Shown here: positions 20,969-29,328 of the stretch, piece by piece
How positions within the stretch are numbered: the first letter of the stretch is position 1
Layout of the letters: every line of letters begins with the position of its first letter
From: Candidatus Heimdallarchaeota archaeon
GTDB taxonomy: Archaea > Asgardarchaeota > Heimdallarchaeia > Heimdallarchaeales > Heimdallarchaeaceae
DNA: 64,000 nt
Direction: 5' to 3'
NCBI GenBank assembly: GCA_018238545.1
Contig: JABCTC010000012.1
Coordinates: 26,470-90,469, forward strand
Position numbers and translations under genes: made by a program
The notes under the pieces: generated by a model
The model's input: the letters and a program-made list of their open reading frames with translations, nothing else
Databases searched by the model: none
Told to the model about the DNA's origin: nothing

Positions 20969-22252
20969 GTGAGCCCTATTTCCACAAAGAAATGTCCTAT
21001 TTGTTATTCTATACTGCCTCACAAGGTTGTTTTTTGTCCAGTTTGTGGAACTGAACTTCAAACAAATATTGAGGAGGTTCCATCTGCACCTGAATCAGCC
21101 ATTGAGCAAGTCTATAATTATCCAACTGCTAGGCGTTTGTACGGGGATGAACCATTAGAGACGTCTAATGCTCATGTAACTGATCATTTTAACGGAGAGC
21201 AATTTGCATGGAAAGTTTCTGACTCTGTTCTCCCAATTAAAGCAAAGAATCATACTAACTACTCTGAAATGTTCAATTCCCCCAAGATTAATCTGCAATT
21301 TATTAAAAACCTTAATTTGCTCGAAATTCTACTATTTTCGGTTATAGGTCTATCGTACTCACTATTGCTAATATTCCAAATAGGTCTTTCAGGCTTGTTG
21401 ATATCTAGTTCTCTAACTATTTCATGGATTCACATTACAGTTCTTATTGTGTCATTAATTCCATCTTCATTATTATTGTATTTGCTTAATCAAAAAATAA
21501 CTAAGACCTTAACTAGGCAAAACAATTCAAGCTTGGAATTGCCAAAATACCAACTGATTTCATTCCTTTTCGTGCAAATCACCCACCTTCTATCAGTAGG
21601 ATTAATTGCTGCTGGGCTATTGACTACATTGCTACCATTAAGAACCTCAATAAATTCTATTGTTGTTGTGTATATTTTCGTAGTCATTACTGCTCTACTA
21701 GTGTCTATAATTTCTCCACCTTTTAGAATTGCAAAATTATTCACTTCTGTAAGAGAATCAGGAACAATACAAAATTATCAAGATTCTTTTCAATTTCCAA
21801 AAATTTGTTTGAAAAGATTTGTATTAATTAGTGTTTTCTCTTATCTTATTCCTGCAGTTCTCTTAGTTCTAGGTCTCCATTACTTTATCAATATTCTAGC
21901 ATCAGTGTTTATTCCAAACTATGGAATCATTACGACAGGTTGGGATATATCTTTAGGCATTCTACTCTGGTTACTACTCGCAGCAGCTATACTCTTCTCT
22001 AGTATTGAAGATGTGAAAACAACTTCATTTTATGAGGGGTTACTGCAGAAATTTGTTAATCCACCATCGCTTAAATGGATGAACCAGGGATATAATCTAA
22101 ACGCTTCTGGTAAGTCTGCAGAAATAGTAAATTTCAATACTAATTCATCACTGTCATTAGATTCTAAAAATGAATTGTGTTCAACTTGCTCTGAACCTCT
22201 TGTAGGTGGAGCTGAGTTTTGTACTCATTGCGGAAAAAAAATAGTGGAATAG
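20969..22252 (+). CDS. Membrane protein with zinc ribbons at both ends
   Basis: 427 residues. A rubredoxin-like zinc ribbon at the N-terminus (CPICYSILPHKVVFCPVCG) and another at the C-terminus (CSTCSEPLVGGAEFCTHCG) flank a hydrophobic core with about six to eight membrane segments between residues 115 and 355. Such paired ribbons are common in archaeal membrane proteins of unknown function. GTG 20969 is the start because the first ribbon begins only eight residues later and the TATA box is correctly spaced. It converges on the Rab-like GTPase gene with an 8-base gap. Confidence 0.65.
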   Translation: MSPISTKKCPICYSILPHKVVFCPVCGTELQTNIEEVPSAPESAIEQVYNYPTARRLYGDEPLETSNAHVTDHFNGEQFAWKVSDSVLPIKAKNHTNYSEMFNSPKINLQFIKNLNLLEILLFSVIGLSYSLLLIFQIGLSGLLISSSLTISWIHITVLIVSLIPSSLLLYLLNQKITKTLTRQNNSSLELPKYQLISFLFVQITHLLSVGLIAAGLLTTLLPLRTSINSIVVVYIFVVITALLVSIISPPFRIAKLFTSVRESGTIQNYQDSFQFPKICLKRFVLISVFSYLIPAVLLVLGLHYFINILASVFIPNYGIITTGWDISLGILLWLLLAAAILFSSIEDVKTTSFYEGLLQKFVNPPSLKWMNQGYNLNASGKSAEIVNFNTNSSLSLDSKNELCSTCSEPLVGGAEFCTHCGKKIVE

Positions 22253-22260
22253 AAAGAAAA

Positions 22261-23004
22261 CTATTGTAATTTTTTGACAATTTGTTTCAATATTGTTTGT
22301 ACGGTATTCAATTTATCTTCAAGTTTTCCTATTCTTTCTACTAGAGTGTCAAATTCAGCACGAGAAACAGTTTCCGTACTCATTGAAGTTTCTGTAATCT
22401 GTTTTGTTCCCATTGCTTCTTTAACATCAATAATTCCATCTGTTTCTTCCGGTGGATCAACCTCTTGGATGTTGTTTACTAATAACAATCTATATGCGAG
22501 AAAATCAAATGTTTCTTGAATATTTTGACCAGTTAAAGCACTTGTTTCACAGTAATAAAATCGTATACCTGTTTCAATTTCCAAACGATTGCAAAATTCA
22601 AGAGCCATGTCTCGTGAAACCCTTCTACTCTCTTCAAGATCGACTTTGTTAGCTACCACAAAGTAGGATAAAATGCCATTATTTGACCCTTCTATTGCTT
22701 CCTCAACCCAGTTGGAAAGATTAGTCATAGATTTAGGATCTTGACAATCAAAGACCATAATAGCGGCCGTTGCACCCTTGTAAAAAGATTTTCTAACAGA
22801 TTGATAACTATCCTGACCTGCTAAATCCCATATTTGAAAAGTTATTAGCTCTTCATTTTTTTCCATTTTTTTTGTTGCAAAGTCAGCACCTATGGTTTTA
22901 AGGTAACTCTCTTGGAATCCCTTTCCCATATATCTTTCTCTGATAGAAGTTTTACCCACTGCTCCATCACCAGCTAAAATGATTTTAAAATTCCATTTTC
23001 TCAT
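22261..23004 (-). CDS. Rab/Ras-like small GTPase with C-terminal coiled coil
   Basis: GTP-binding switch protein of 247 residues. The G1 loop GDGAVGKTS, switch-I Thr in YLKTIGADF, G3 WDLAGQ, G4 NKVD and G5 ETSA are all intact, and KIILAGDGAVGKTS plus WDLAGQDSYQSVRKSFYKGA resemble eukaryotic Rab proteins. After the G domain (about residue 178) come a Thr/Ser-rich linker and a short coiled coil (FDTLVERIGKLEDKLNTVQ). There is no C-terminal cysteine for prenylation. The coiled-coil gene immediately upstream is probably cotranscribed and may encode a partner. Such Ras-superfamily proteins are expanded in Asgard archaea. Target process unknown. Confidence 0.88.
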   Translation of the reverse strand: MRKWNFKIILAGDGAVGKTSIRERYMGKGFQESYLKTIGADFATKKMEKNEELITFQIWDLAGQDSYQSVRKSFYKGATAAIMVFDCQDPKSMTNLSNWVEEAIEGSNNGILSYFVVANKVDLEESRRVSRDMALEFCNRLEIETGIRFYYCETSALTGQNIQETFDFLAYRLLLVNNIQEVDPPEETDGIIDVKEAMGTKQITETSMSTETVSRAEFDTLVERIGKLEDKLNTVQTILKQIVKKLQ

Positions 23005-23016
23005 GACGATACATCT

Positions 23017-23718
23017 CTAATTACTTTTGGAGCTAGCTAACTCTTCTTCTAGTTCTTCTATCCGAACCTGACTTTCCAACAATTTTTTCTGAAATGTTTC
23101 TCCAACTTCAGCTTGAGTTTTCTCAAAATGTTCCTTGGCTTCCTCTAGCTCTTTTTTCATCTTGTCTCTTTCGTCTTTTGCTCTCTTGATCTCTTCACTT
23201 TCTCGTGCCTCTTGAACTGCTTTCACCATTAATTCATCAAGACTCCCAGAGGAGACATCGTATTTCGTAGAAATCAGCATCTTTAGACTTTGCAACTCTT
23301 CTGCACTAACTATAGGTCGATTGGATATCATATCGCTTACTTTTTCATTTAATGCTTTCTTCTCAACTAGCAAATCAGCAACTTGAGCTTTAAATTTCCT
23401 ATTTTCATCTGATAATTCAGATGAGTTGCTCAGTTCGATGTCCAGTGATCGTCGGAGATGTTCAAGATCATCTGTTCCTTGTCCGAGTTCATTAACATAT
23501 TTCACAATCATGATCATATATTCTCTAACAATTGGATGTAAGAGCTCCCAGTATTCAATTAGTTCTCTTTCGACATCTTTTAGCCTTGTATCTTTTTTGT
23601 CTGAAGGTAATTTAACATACACAGGACTGTCTACATTAAATGATGGCAAATAGTCTGGAACATAGTTGAAAATAGTTTCCCCTTTATGCTTTTTTGGTTT
23701 TGACATAGAATAACCCAT
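23017..23718 (-). CDS. Coiled-coil protein upstream of the Rab-like GTPase
   Basis: 233 residues, no family recognised. A short conserved-looking N-terminus (ETIFNYVPDYLPSF, SPVYVKLPSDKK) is followed by a helical region around residues 40-75 (LIEYWELLHPIVREYMIMIV) and then coiled coil to the end, ending EELEEELASSKSN. The gene lies 12 bases before the GTPase start on the same strand, so the pair is likely an operon and the protein may be its effector or tether. Two in-frame ATGs, at 23718 and 23706, are both possible. Confidence 0.55.
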   Translation of the reverse strand: MGYSMSKPKKHKGETIFNYVPDYLPSFNVDSPVYVKLPSDKKDTRLKDVERELIEYWELLHPIVREYMIMIVKYVNELGQGTDDLEHLRRSLDIELSNSSELSDENRKFKAQVADLLVEKKALNEKVSDMISNRPIVSAEELQSLKMLISTKYDVSSGSLDELMVKAVQEARESEEIKRAKDERDKMKKELEEAKEHFEKTQAEVGETFQKKLLESQVRIEELEEELASSKSN

Positions 23719-23773
23719 GTAATTTAATTTGTTCTCAAAAATAAACCTTACGAAACTGATAAAACAAAAAAAA

Positions 23774-24070
23774 CTATGATCCGGTTCTTTCTTTCACTTT
23801 ACTTTCTTGATTAAGCAGCGTTTTGTCTAATTCTAGAAAACCTCTAAGAATTTGGCTATCAAATACAATCTCTCCAAACTTACAATAATTATCAATAAGT
23901 TTGTCAATTGTTTTATCACTCAATCCCTTATCAATGAATTTACCCATTAAGAAATTCTTAACAGATTTCTTCTTCTTCTTCTTTTTTCTAGAATGCCATT
24001 TAAATTTTGTTCTAAAAATAATTCCATAATAAAGCGTAATTAATGGATTGAATATTGCCATTATACCCAA
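23774..24070 (-). CDS. Small basic hypothetical protein, paralogue of its neighbour
   Basis: 98 residues: a hydrophobic N-terminal stretch (MAIFNPLITLYYGIIF), a lysine run (K7) and a helical C-terminal motif KGLSDKTIDKLIDNYCKFGE. That motif resembles EGITKPTAEKIICEYSANLD in the next gene upstream, suggesting duplication. The start is a TTG with a strong GAGGTG five bases before it; the ATG at 24061 is an alternative. Function unknown. Confidence 0.45.
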   Translation of the reverse strand: MGIMAIFNPLITLYYGIIFRTKFKWHSRKKKKKKKSVKNFLMGKFIDKGLSDKTIDKLIDNYCKFGEIVFDSQILRGFLELDKTLLNQESKVKERTGS

Positions 24071-24095
24071 AGTTGCACCTCAGAATATGTTATTT

Positions 24096-24437
24096 TTATT
24101 CTTTTTTCTTTAACATAGAAGCAAATCGATCTAAATTGGCTGAGTACTCACAAATAATTTTTTCAGCTGTAGGTTTGGTAATTCCTTCTTCTAGTAATTT
24201 CTTGTAAATTGTTACAATAGCATCTGCAAAACTGTCAGCCAATTCAACGTCGTAAATCGCATTTAGAAATTGCTCAACAAGAACACCAACTTCTGCTGAG
24301 AGAACCTTTACAATTTCTTTTGTCTGTGAAAAATCTTTGATAGATTTTTTGTGTTTTTCGCCCCTTAAATCGTTAATATTCTTTTTGCCTTTCTTAGTAA
24401 CATAGTTATTGTTAGCCACCAAATCACCACGTTTCAT
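24096..24437 (-). CDS. Small basic hypothetical protein
   Basis: 113 residues if started at ATG 24437, which has AGGTGAGA five bases upstream; the open frame extends 21 codons further without such a site. The N-terminal part is lysine-rich (KKGKKNINDLRGEKHKKS). The rest is helical (EVGVLVEQFLNAIYDVELAD) and ends in the GITKPTAEKIICEY motif shared with the downstream gene. It may bind nucleic acid or acidic membrane through its basic part, but that is a guess. Confidence 0.45.
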   Translation of the reverse strand: MKRGDLVANNNYVTKKGKKNINDLRGEKHKKSIKDFSQTKEIVKVLSAEVGVLVEQFLNAIYDVELADSFADAIVTIYKKLLEEGITKPTAEKIICEYSANLDRFASMLKKKE

Positions 24438-24543
24438 GATATTCTCACCTATAGAATTTAAAATGTTTCCCCTCTGGGCTATTGTTAAAACAGATAACAT
24501 ATTTTTGAAATAAAATACAAAAATAATTCAAGATTAGTAGCTA

Positions 24544-25215
24544 TTAATTACTTTCTTTAGCAGGTTCACTATTTTTTAGCTGAATTGAGACATAAACGAA
24601 TCTTTGAATCACAGTTATAACACAAAGAGCTGTTAATACCATGTAACCAATTGAGAAACCAGTTATAGCAAAATGTAGACCAATTAATTCTATATTGATA
24701 GCAAGAGTGCCAACTTGAAGTCCAAATGAAGGCACTAAAAGAACGACAAACATTAAAACCATCAAAACAAGCCATCTTTCAGCTCTCTCCATAATGCCCA
24801 TAGCCATTTTCTTTACTCCAACACTTTCCCCTTTTGCTCTAATATAACTGATTAGAAGGGAAGCGGCTACCATTGTTATTCCAGTAATTGCATCAACCTG
24901 TTTGCTGAATATTATCCCTCCAAAAACACATACATCACTAATTCTGTCAAAAATACTGTCCAGAAATGAACCTTGTTTTGAATCAAGTTGCCTGTATCTA
25001 GCCACTCCTCCATCTATGAAATCCATTGCTCCTCCAAACCATATGAGTATAAATGCTACTAAGAAATTATCTAAAGCTAGAAATATTCCTGTAGAAATTG
25101 ACAATAGCAATCCAATTACAGTAAATACGGTTGGATGAAGACCTAATTTGGCAAAGAAAATAATTACAGGCTGAACTATTCGAGTCAATGGTTCACGAAT
25201 CTGGGAAATTACCAT
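24544..25215 (-). CDS. CDP-alcohol phosphatidyltransferase family enzyme
   Basis: Integral membrane enzyme of 223 residues that transfers a CDP-linked lipid onto an alcohol or inositol phosphate. The family signature D-x2-D-G-x2-A-R-x8-G-x3-D-x3-D is complete in DFIDGGVARYRQLDSKQG followed by SFLDSIFD. About six hydrophobic helices surround it. In archaea the usual products are archaetidylinositol phosphate or related polar lipids, and the sequence start (REPLTRIVQPVIIFFAKLGL) resembles archaetidylinositol phosphate synthase, but the acceptor cannot be fixed from sequence. The gene is transcribed away from its promoter gap at 25216-25392. Confidence 0.85.
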   Translation of the reverse strand: MVISQIREPLTRIVQPVIIFFAKLGLHPTVFTVIGLLLSISTGIFLALDNFLVAFILIWFGGAMDFIDGGVARYRQLDSKQGSFLDSIFDRISDVCVFGGIIFSKQVDAITGITMVAASLLISYIRAKGESVGVKKMAMGIMERAERWLVLMVLMFVVLLVPSFGLQVGTLAINIELIGLHFAITGFSIGYMVLTALCVITVIQRFVYVSIQLKNSEPAKESN

Positions 25216-25392
25216 GGCAAGTCAAATTCCATCTCCTCACTTTTTAATGTTTCTGTAACTATTATCCAATACATATTTTTGTTTATTTTAGTAAAAAGAA
25301 TAAGTTGAATCCCCTTTCTCAGATTCATCTGAAAATTAGTTAAAATGGAAATTTTTTGATATGAATGAGTATCCAAAAATCGTTTTTATAGC

Positions 25393-25755
25393 TTATATTT
25401 TCAAGATTTCATTCATTTCTTCCATTTTAATAAGAAATATTCGCTTGTTTCCCCTCTTATTGGTGGAACTTACCATATCATAGGAATTTTGTGAAAACCT
25501 ATTTCCGATGATTATTGCCCCATCACAGTTCATATCTTCTAACTTGTGCTCTGTTCTTATTATAGTGTTAGTTCCTATACTTTTCTTCCAATGAAAGGCA
25601 AACACTGCAAATCTTTGATCCTCATTTTCAACAATATATGGTAAAATTCTATTATTTTCATCTAAATTTACATCACTTAACACTTTCACTTTACCATATC
25701 GATTGAGAAATTTACCGACCTTCTCTTCAAACATCTTACTTTCCATCTTCTTCAT
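25393..25755 (-). CDS. Mrr-like nuclease-fold protein, probably inactive
   Basis: 120 residues. The order helix (FEEKVGKFLNRYGK), strand-loop-strand (LPYIVENEDQRFAVFAFHWKK), helix, then MNCDGAIIIGNRFSQNSYDM and IFLIKMEEM follows the Mrr/PD-(D/E)xK endonuclease fold, in which the last parts normally read as kGiivttgkfs and iiLid. The catalytic pattern is not intact: the expected Asp is a Pro (LPYIVE), and the expected ExK/QxK strand reads FAVFAFH. It may be a structural or DNA-binding relic. No restriction or methylase partner lies nearby. The family call is inference from pattern only. Confidence 0.4.
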   Translation of the reverse strand: MKKMESKMFEEKVGKFLNRYGKVKVLSDVNLDENNRILPYIVENEDQRFAVFAFHWKKSIGTNTIIRTEHKLEDMNCDGAIIIGNRFSQNSYDMVSSTNKRGNKRIFLIKMEEMNEILKI

Positions 25756-25848
25756 TAGAGATATTTTGTCGGAATATTTGATTGTTGGTAACTCTAAAGT
25801 ATTACATTTGAAAGAAAATTTAGAAAAATTCCAGAGAATGAAGATAGT

Positions 25849-26163
25849 TTAACGCCTTCGCATCTGTAAACCTTCGTTTTTCTCTTCTTCTTTTTCGTCA
25901 GCATCTTTTGATGGTATTGAATGCTTATATGATGTACGAGATGTGAAAAGAATAATCGATAACCCCATAATACCTAAGCCTGCAAAAAAGCCATATTCAT
26001 TATCGAGAAATACTTGAAACACTAAAATTAAAGTCATTCCTGCTACAAAGAGTAGCCCAATGATGACTGTATATATTAAGTTGAATCTCTTATTGTGGAA
26101 TAGCCCTGTCTTCTTTGTGGGTTGCTCTTCTTTTTCAGGCGTGTTCTTCTTTTTTGAGCTCAT
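25849..26163 (-). CDS. Small membrane protein with two predicted helices
   Basis: 104 residues. A lysine-rich N-terminus (SSKKKNTPEKEEQPTKK) precedes two hydrophobic helices (LIYTVIIGLLFVAGMTLILV and YGFFAGLGIMGLSIILF), then a charged tail DADEKEEEKNEG. No family recognised. It lies 69 bases downstream of another small membrane protein on the same strand and may be cotranscribed with it. Confidence 0.5.
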   Translation of the reverse strand: MSSKKKNTPEKEEQPTKKTGLFHNKRFNLIYTVIIGLLFVAGMTLILVFQVFLDNEYGFFAGLGIMGLSIILFTSRTSYKHSIPSKDADEKEEEKNEGLQMRRR

Positions 26164-26232
26164 ATTTGCTACAACTCTTTACAATTTAAGAATTTATTCG
26201 TTTAATGAAAGAGAATGAATGGAGTTAGAACT

Positions 26233-26619
26233 TCATGGAAACCATTCTGGAAACATAACACCGGAGATAGGAACGCCCCCATTCATCATCCAAACAAGTG
26301 CCCAGATGGCAGTCATTGTTATGAAATATTGAAACATTGCAGATGTGAAATATGATCTTATTTTGATTCCTGGTTCTTTCTTTCTAAATAGTAACATCCA
26401 GACTAAAGAGATTGTTAAGAAAAGTAGTAACATGGTTAATCCTGCTGGCCACCTTACAAAGCGTGTAGCACCAAAAATTGCTCCCGCAACAAACGCTAGA
26501 ACGACCTTAGACCAATATACTTGGTTCATTACAGCCATATCTTTTATTTTTTGAAGGATATTCTTAGGTTTCAAACTATTTTTAATCTTATCTGTAAATT
26601 TTAATTTATCTGTGGACAA
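26233..26619 (-). CDS. Small membrane protein with three predicted helices
   Basis: 128 residues with hydrophobic segments around VVLAFVAGAIFGATRFV, LTMLLLFLTISLVWMLLF and YFITMTAIWALVWMM. The N-terminus is soluble and basic (KLKFTDKIKNSLKPKN). The order resembles small archaeal membrane subunits such as EMC6/Rab5IP-like proteins, but that is too weak to name it. The start is TTG 26619, placed five bases after GGTGAT. It is divergent from the Rqc2 gene with only about 20 bases between start codons. Confidence 0.5.
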   Translation of the reverse strand: MSTDKLKFTDKIKNSLKPKNILQKIKDMAVMNQVYWSKVVLAFVAGAIFGATRFVRWPAGLTMLLLFLTISLVWMLLFRKKEPGIKIRSYFTSAMFQYFITMTAIWALVWMMNGGVPISGVMFPEWFP

Positions 26620-26624
26620 TTCAA

Positions 26625-26635
26625 ATCACCGTGAT
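26625..26635. promoter_or_regulatory. Palindromic ribosome-binding site shared by divergent genes
   Basis: ATCAC-C-GTGAT reads as a Shine-Dalgarno-like GTGAT on each strand: five bases before TTG 26619 on the minus strand and four before ATG 26640 on the plus strand. Confidence 0.45.
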
Positions 26636-26639
26636 CAAC

Positions 26640-28655
26640 ATGAAGACATCATTATCTAGTATTGACATATCTGCTTTAGTACATGAGTTGCAACCAAAAT
26701 TAATTGGAAGCTGGGTTAATAATATTTATTCAATATCGAAAAATCGAGTTATATTAAGATTTCGTAAGTCAACAGAAAGTCCTATGGAGCTCGTTATAGA
26801 ACTTGGAAAACGCTTTCATCTTACGAAATATGTTAGAAAAAAACCAGTATCACCAAACAACAAAATAATGACCCTAAGAAAGCATATTAGAAACCTACCA
26901 GTGAACAAGTTTTACCAAAGGAAACTTGATCGTGTGATAGTTTTCGAGATTGCTTATAAAGATGGTTTCTACAAATTGGTTATTGAATTGTTCGGGGATG
27001 GAAATTTTATTCTAGTCGGTCCAAACAATAAGATAATACTTGCTTATCATTATAGAAGAATGAAAGATCGTGATATTCATCCTGGAAAGATCTACAAATT
27101 CCCCCCCTCTCCTAACGAAAACATAACTACATTAACTCAAGAGCTATTTGAAGAGAAAATTAAAACAGCTGAAGGTAAAATCATCAATTTTCTAAATGAT
27201 ATTCTTGGACTAGGACCGTTATATTCAAAGGACATTTTAACTAAATCAAACGTCCAAACAAAAATCATAGAAGAATTAGATGATGAGTCTAAAGAATTGC
27301 TTTACAACCAGATTAGTGCATTAAAAGAACATATTGCTGAGAAAAACTTCACTTTTACTAAGTATATTGATGAAGATGAAGTTGTTGATATCACCCCTTT
27401 AGAGCTCTCAAAATATAGTGATTTAGAGAAGCTTGAAATTGAATCATTCAATGATGAACTTGATGATTTCTTCTCAAATCAGGAAGAAGAACCTGAATAT
27501 GTTGAAGATAAAAAAGTAACTACTGGAAAAAAGACCAAATATCAGAAAACTCTCCAGAGTCAGCAAAATCATCGAAAAAAACTGATACAACAAGAAGAAG
27601 AAGAGAAACAAAAAGGAAATCTACTCTATGATTATTTTGCTGCAATTGATGAACTATTAACAACTATAGTGAGTGCAAGACAGAACGATATTCCTTGGGA
27701 CAAAATAGTTGAGAAGCTAGAACTAGCTCGAGAAAAAGGTATCCCGTCAGCTGTAATTCTTGAGAAAATTAACCCTAAAACTAAACAATTATGGCTAAAT
27801 CTCCTTAATGAAAGAACAGGTGAGAAAGAAATCATTGAACTAGATTTTACTTTACCCTTGGTGGAAAGTGCTAATTTACTCTATGAGAAATCAAAGAAGG
27901 CTAGAAGAAAAATACCCGGAGCTAATGATGCAATAGCTAGATCGAAGAAACTGATTGACGATGTAGCATCTACTCAAGAAGAAATTATTGAGAAAGTCGA
28001 ATCAACACCTATGGTACTTAAAAGAAACAAGCGCTGGTATGAGAAATTCCATTGGTTTTTACGTGGAGATCAATTAATAATTGGTGGTACAGATGCTAAT
28101 TCTAATGAAAGAATACTGAAAACATATCTCGATGATAATGATTATTTCTTTCATGCTGACGTTCATGGTGCTCCCTATGTCGTAGCTAAAGATGGCTTAT
28201 CTAATCTTTCAGAAGAAGATTTTCAAGAAATAGCTGTGTTCGCTTTAAGTTACTCAAGTTTGTGGAAGGATAATAAGCTTGTAGGAGATGTTTTTCGAGT
28301 TCTGCCCGATCAAGTTAGTCTTACTCCTCCTTCAGGGCAGTTTTTAGCTAAAGGTAGCGTCATGATATATGGTGAGAAGCATTATTTCAAGAATGTTGAA
28401 ATAAACCATGCAATTGGTCTGGTAATTTTTGAGAACTATGCTCAAATTATAGGCGGGCCAGTAACAAGTATTGATCAAAGAACAACCATGTATGTTGAAA
28501 TCAAACCTGGCGATGTTCCCAAAGGAAAGATAGCTAATCAGATCAAAGCTAAGCTAGCAAAACAGTGCCCTTCTGAAGATCTTTACAAACTAGACGCTTT
28601 GACCATCAATGATTTATTACCATTCATACCTGGTGATGCAGAGATTATTGAATAA
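26640..28655 (+). CDS. rqcH: NFACT-family ribosome quality control protein (Rqc2/NEMF homologue)
   Basis: Binds stalled large ribosomal subunits; in the family it recruits tRNA and in some members adds C-terminal tails. About 671 residues: the NFACT-N domain begins SSIDISALVHELQPKLIGSW and includes LVIELGKRFHLTKY and GDGNFILV. The middle has a helix-hairpin-helix stretch and a long coiled coil. The NFACT-R (DUF814) domain is around residues 465-570 with KRWYEKFHWFLRGDQLIIGG and HADVHGAPYVVAKDG, and the C-terminus has GDVPKGKIANQIKAKL. ATG 26640 is preferred over GTG 26631, since the GTG lies in the ribosome site. Confidence 0.9.
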   Translation: MKTSLSSIDISALVHELQPKLIGSWVNNIYSISKNRVILRFRKSTESPMELVIELGKRFHLTKYVRKKPVSPNNKIMTLRKHIRNLPVNKFYQRKLDRVIVFEIAYKDGFYKLVIELFGDGNFILVGPNNKIILAYHYRRMKDRDIHPGKIYKFPPSPNENITTLTQELFEEKIKTAEGKIINFLNDILGLGPLYSKDILTKSNVQTKIIEELDDESKELLYNQISALKEHIAEKNFTFTKYIDEDEVVDITPLELSKYSDLEKLEIESFNDELDDFFSNQEEEPEYVEDKKVTTGKKTKYQKTLQSQQNHRKKLIQQEEEEKQKGNLLYDYFAAIDELLTTIVSARQNDIPWDKIVEKLELAREKGIPSAVILEKINPKTKQLWLNLLNERTGEKEIIELDFTLPLVESANLLYEKSKKARRKIPGANDAIARSKKLIDDVASTQEEIIEKVESTPMVLKRNKRWYEKFHWFLRGDQLIIGGTDANSNERILKTYLDDNDYFFHADVHGAPYVVAKDGLSNLSEEDFQEIAVFALSYSSLWKDNKLVGDVFRVLPDQVSLTPPSGQFLAKGSVMIYGEKHYFKNVEINHAIGLVIFENYAQIIGGPVTSIDQRTTMYVEIKPGDVPKGKIANQIKAKLAKQCPSEDLYKLDALTINDLLPFIPGDAEIIE

Positions 28656-28728
28656 ATATAGGAAAACAAGCAGAAAATGTAAAACCTTTAAAGGCACAAA
28701 TAATCTTACGTTAACATAAGCAACTAGG

Positions 28729-29328
28729 ATGTTTTACAAAGTGAAATCAATATTCGATAGGAAAAAATTCGAACTTGCTCTCAGTGAGATAATGACAACT
28801 AAAGTTATTTCTATAACTCTTGAGACATCAGCTGAGGTTTGTGCAAAATTGATGGTTGAAAATCATATAGGTTCAATAATCGTTCTTGACAAAAATAACA
28901 AAGCACTTGGAATTATTACAAAGGAGAATTTGATTAAGAATGTAATCGCAGCAAACGCGGATGCATCAGCTGTTTTAGCTTTAGATATAATGTCAAGTCC
29001 TGTTATTACTGCTCCACAAACTATGACAGTCATACAAGCAATGCAATTAATGTCCAAACAAAGAATAAGGCACTTAGTCATTCTTAAAGGAGGTAAAGTT
29101 GCTGGAATGTGTTCCGATACAGATATTTTCAAGGTTGTCCCCCAACTTATCATGCTGGAACAAGAATATTTGAAAGTATTAGGAGAATCTCAAATTACTG
29201 AAGAACTTCCCGATCTAGCAGGATATTGTGACGACTGCAAAGAGTTTAGAGATGATCTCATCTTCCATCAAGGTCTCTATATCTGCCATAATTGTGCTCC
29301 TGTAGGATTGTTGGAGCGTAATGAATAA
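28729..29328 (+). CDS. CBS-domain pair with C-terminal zinc ribbon
   Basis: About 199 residues. Two CBS motifs (IMTTKVISITLETSAEVCAK to GIITKENLI, and IMSSPVITAPQTMTVIQAM to GMCSDTDIF) form one Bateman module, which usually senses adenine nucleotides. A C-terminal zinc ribbon follows (YCDDCKEFRDD, then YICHNCAP). Archaeal CBS-zinc-ribbon proteins of this kind are common and have been proposed as regulators. Its stop overlaps the start of the Mut7-C gene by eight bases, so CBS, Mut7-C and AMMECR1 form one operon. Confidence 0.82.
   Translation: MFYKVKSIFDRKKFELALSEIMTTKVISITLETSAEVCAKLMVENHIGSIIVLDKNNKALGIITKENLIKNVIAANADASAVLALDIMSSPVITAPQTMTVIQAMQLMSKQRIRHLVILKGGKVAGMCSDTDIFKVVPQLIMLEQEYLKVLGESQITEELPDLAGYCDDCKEFRDDLIFHQGLYICHNCAPVGLLERNE

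Noticed and set aside
24569..24775. Cys/Trp-rich small frame on the minus strand
   Set aside because: It is an out-of-frame reading of the CDP-alcohol phosphotransferase gene, without a ribosome site or family match.
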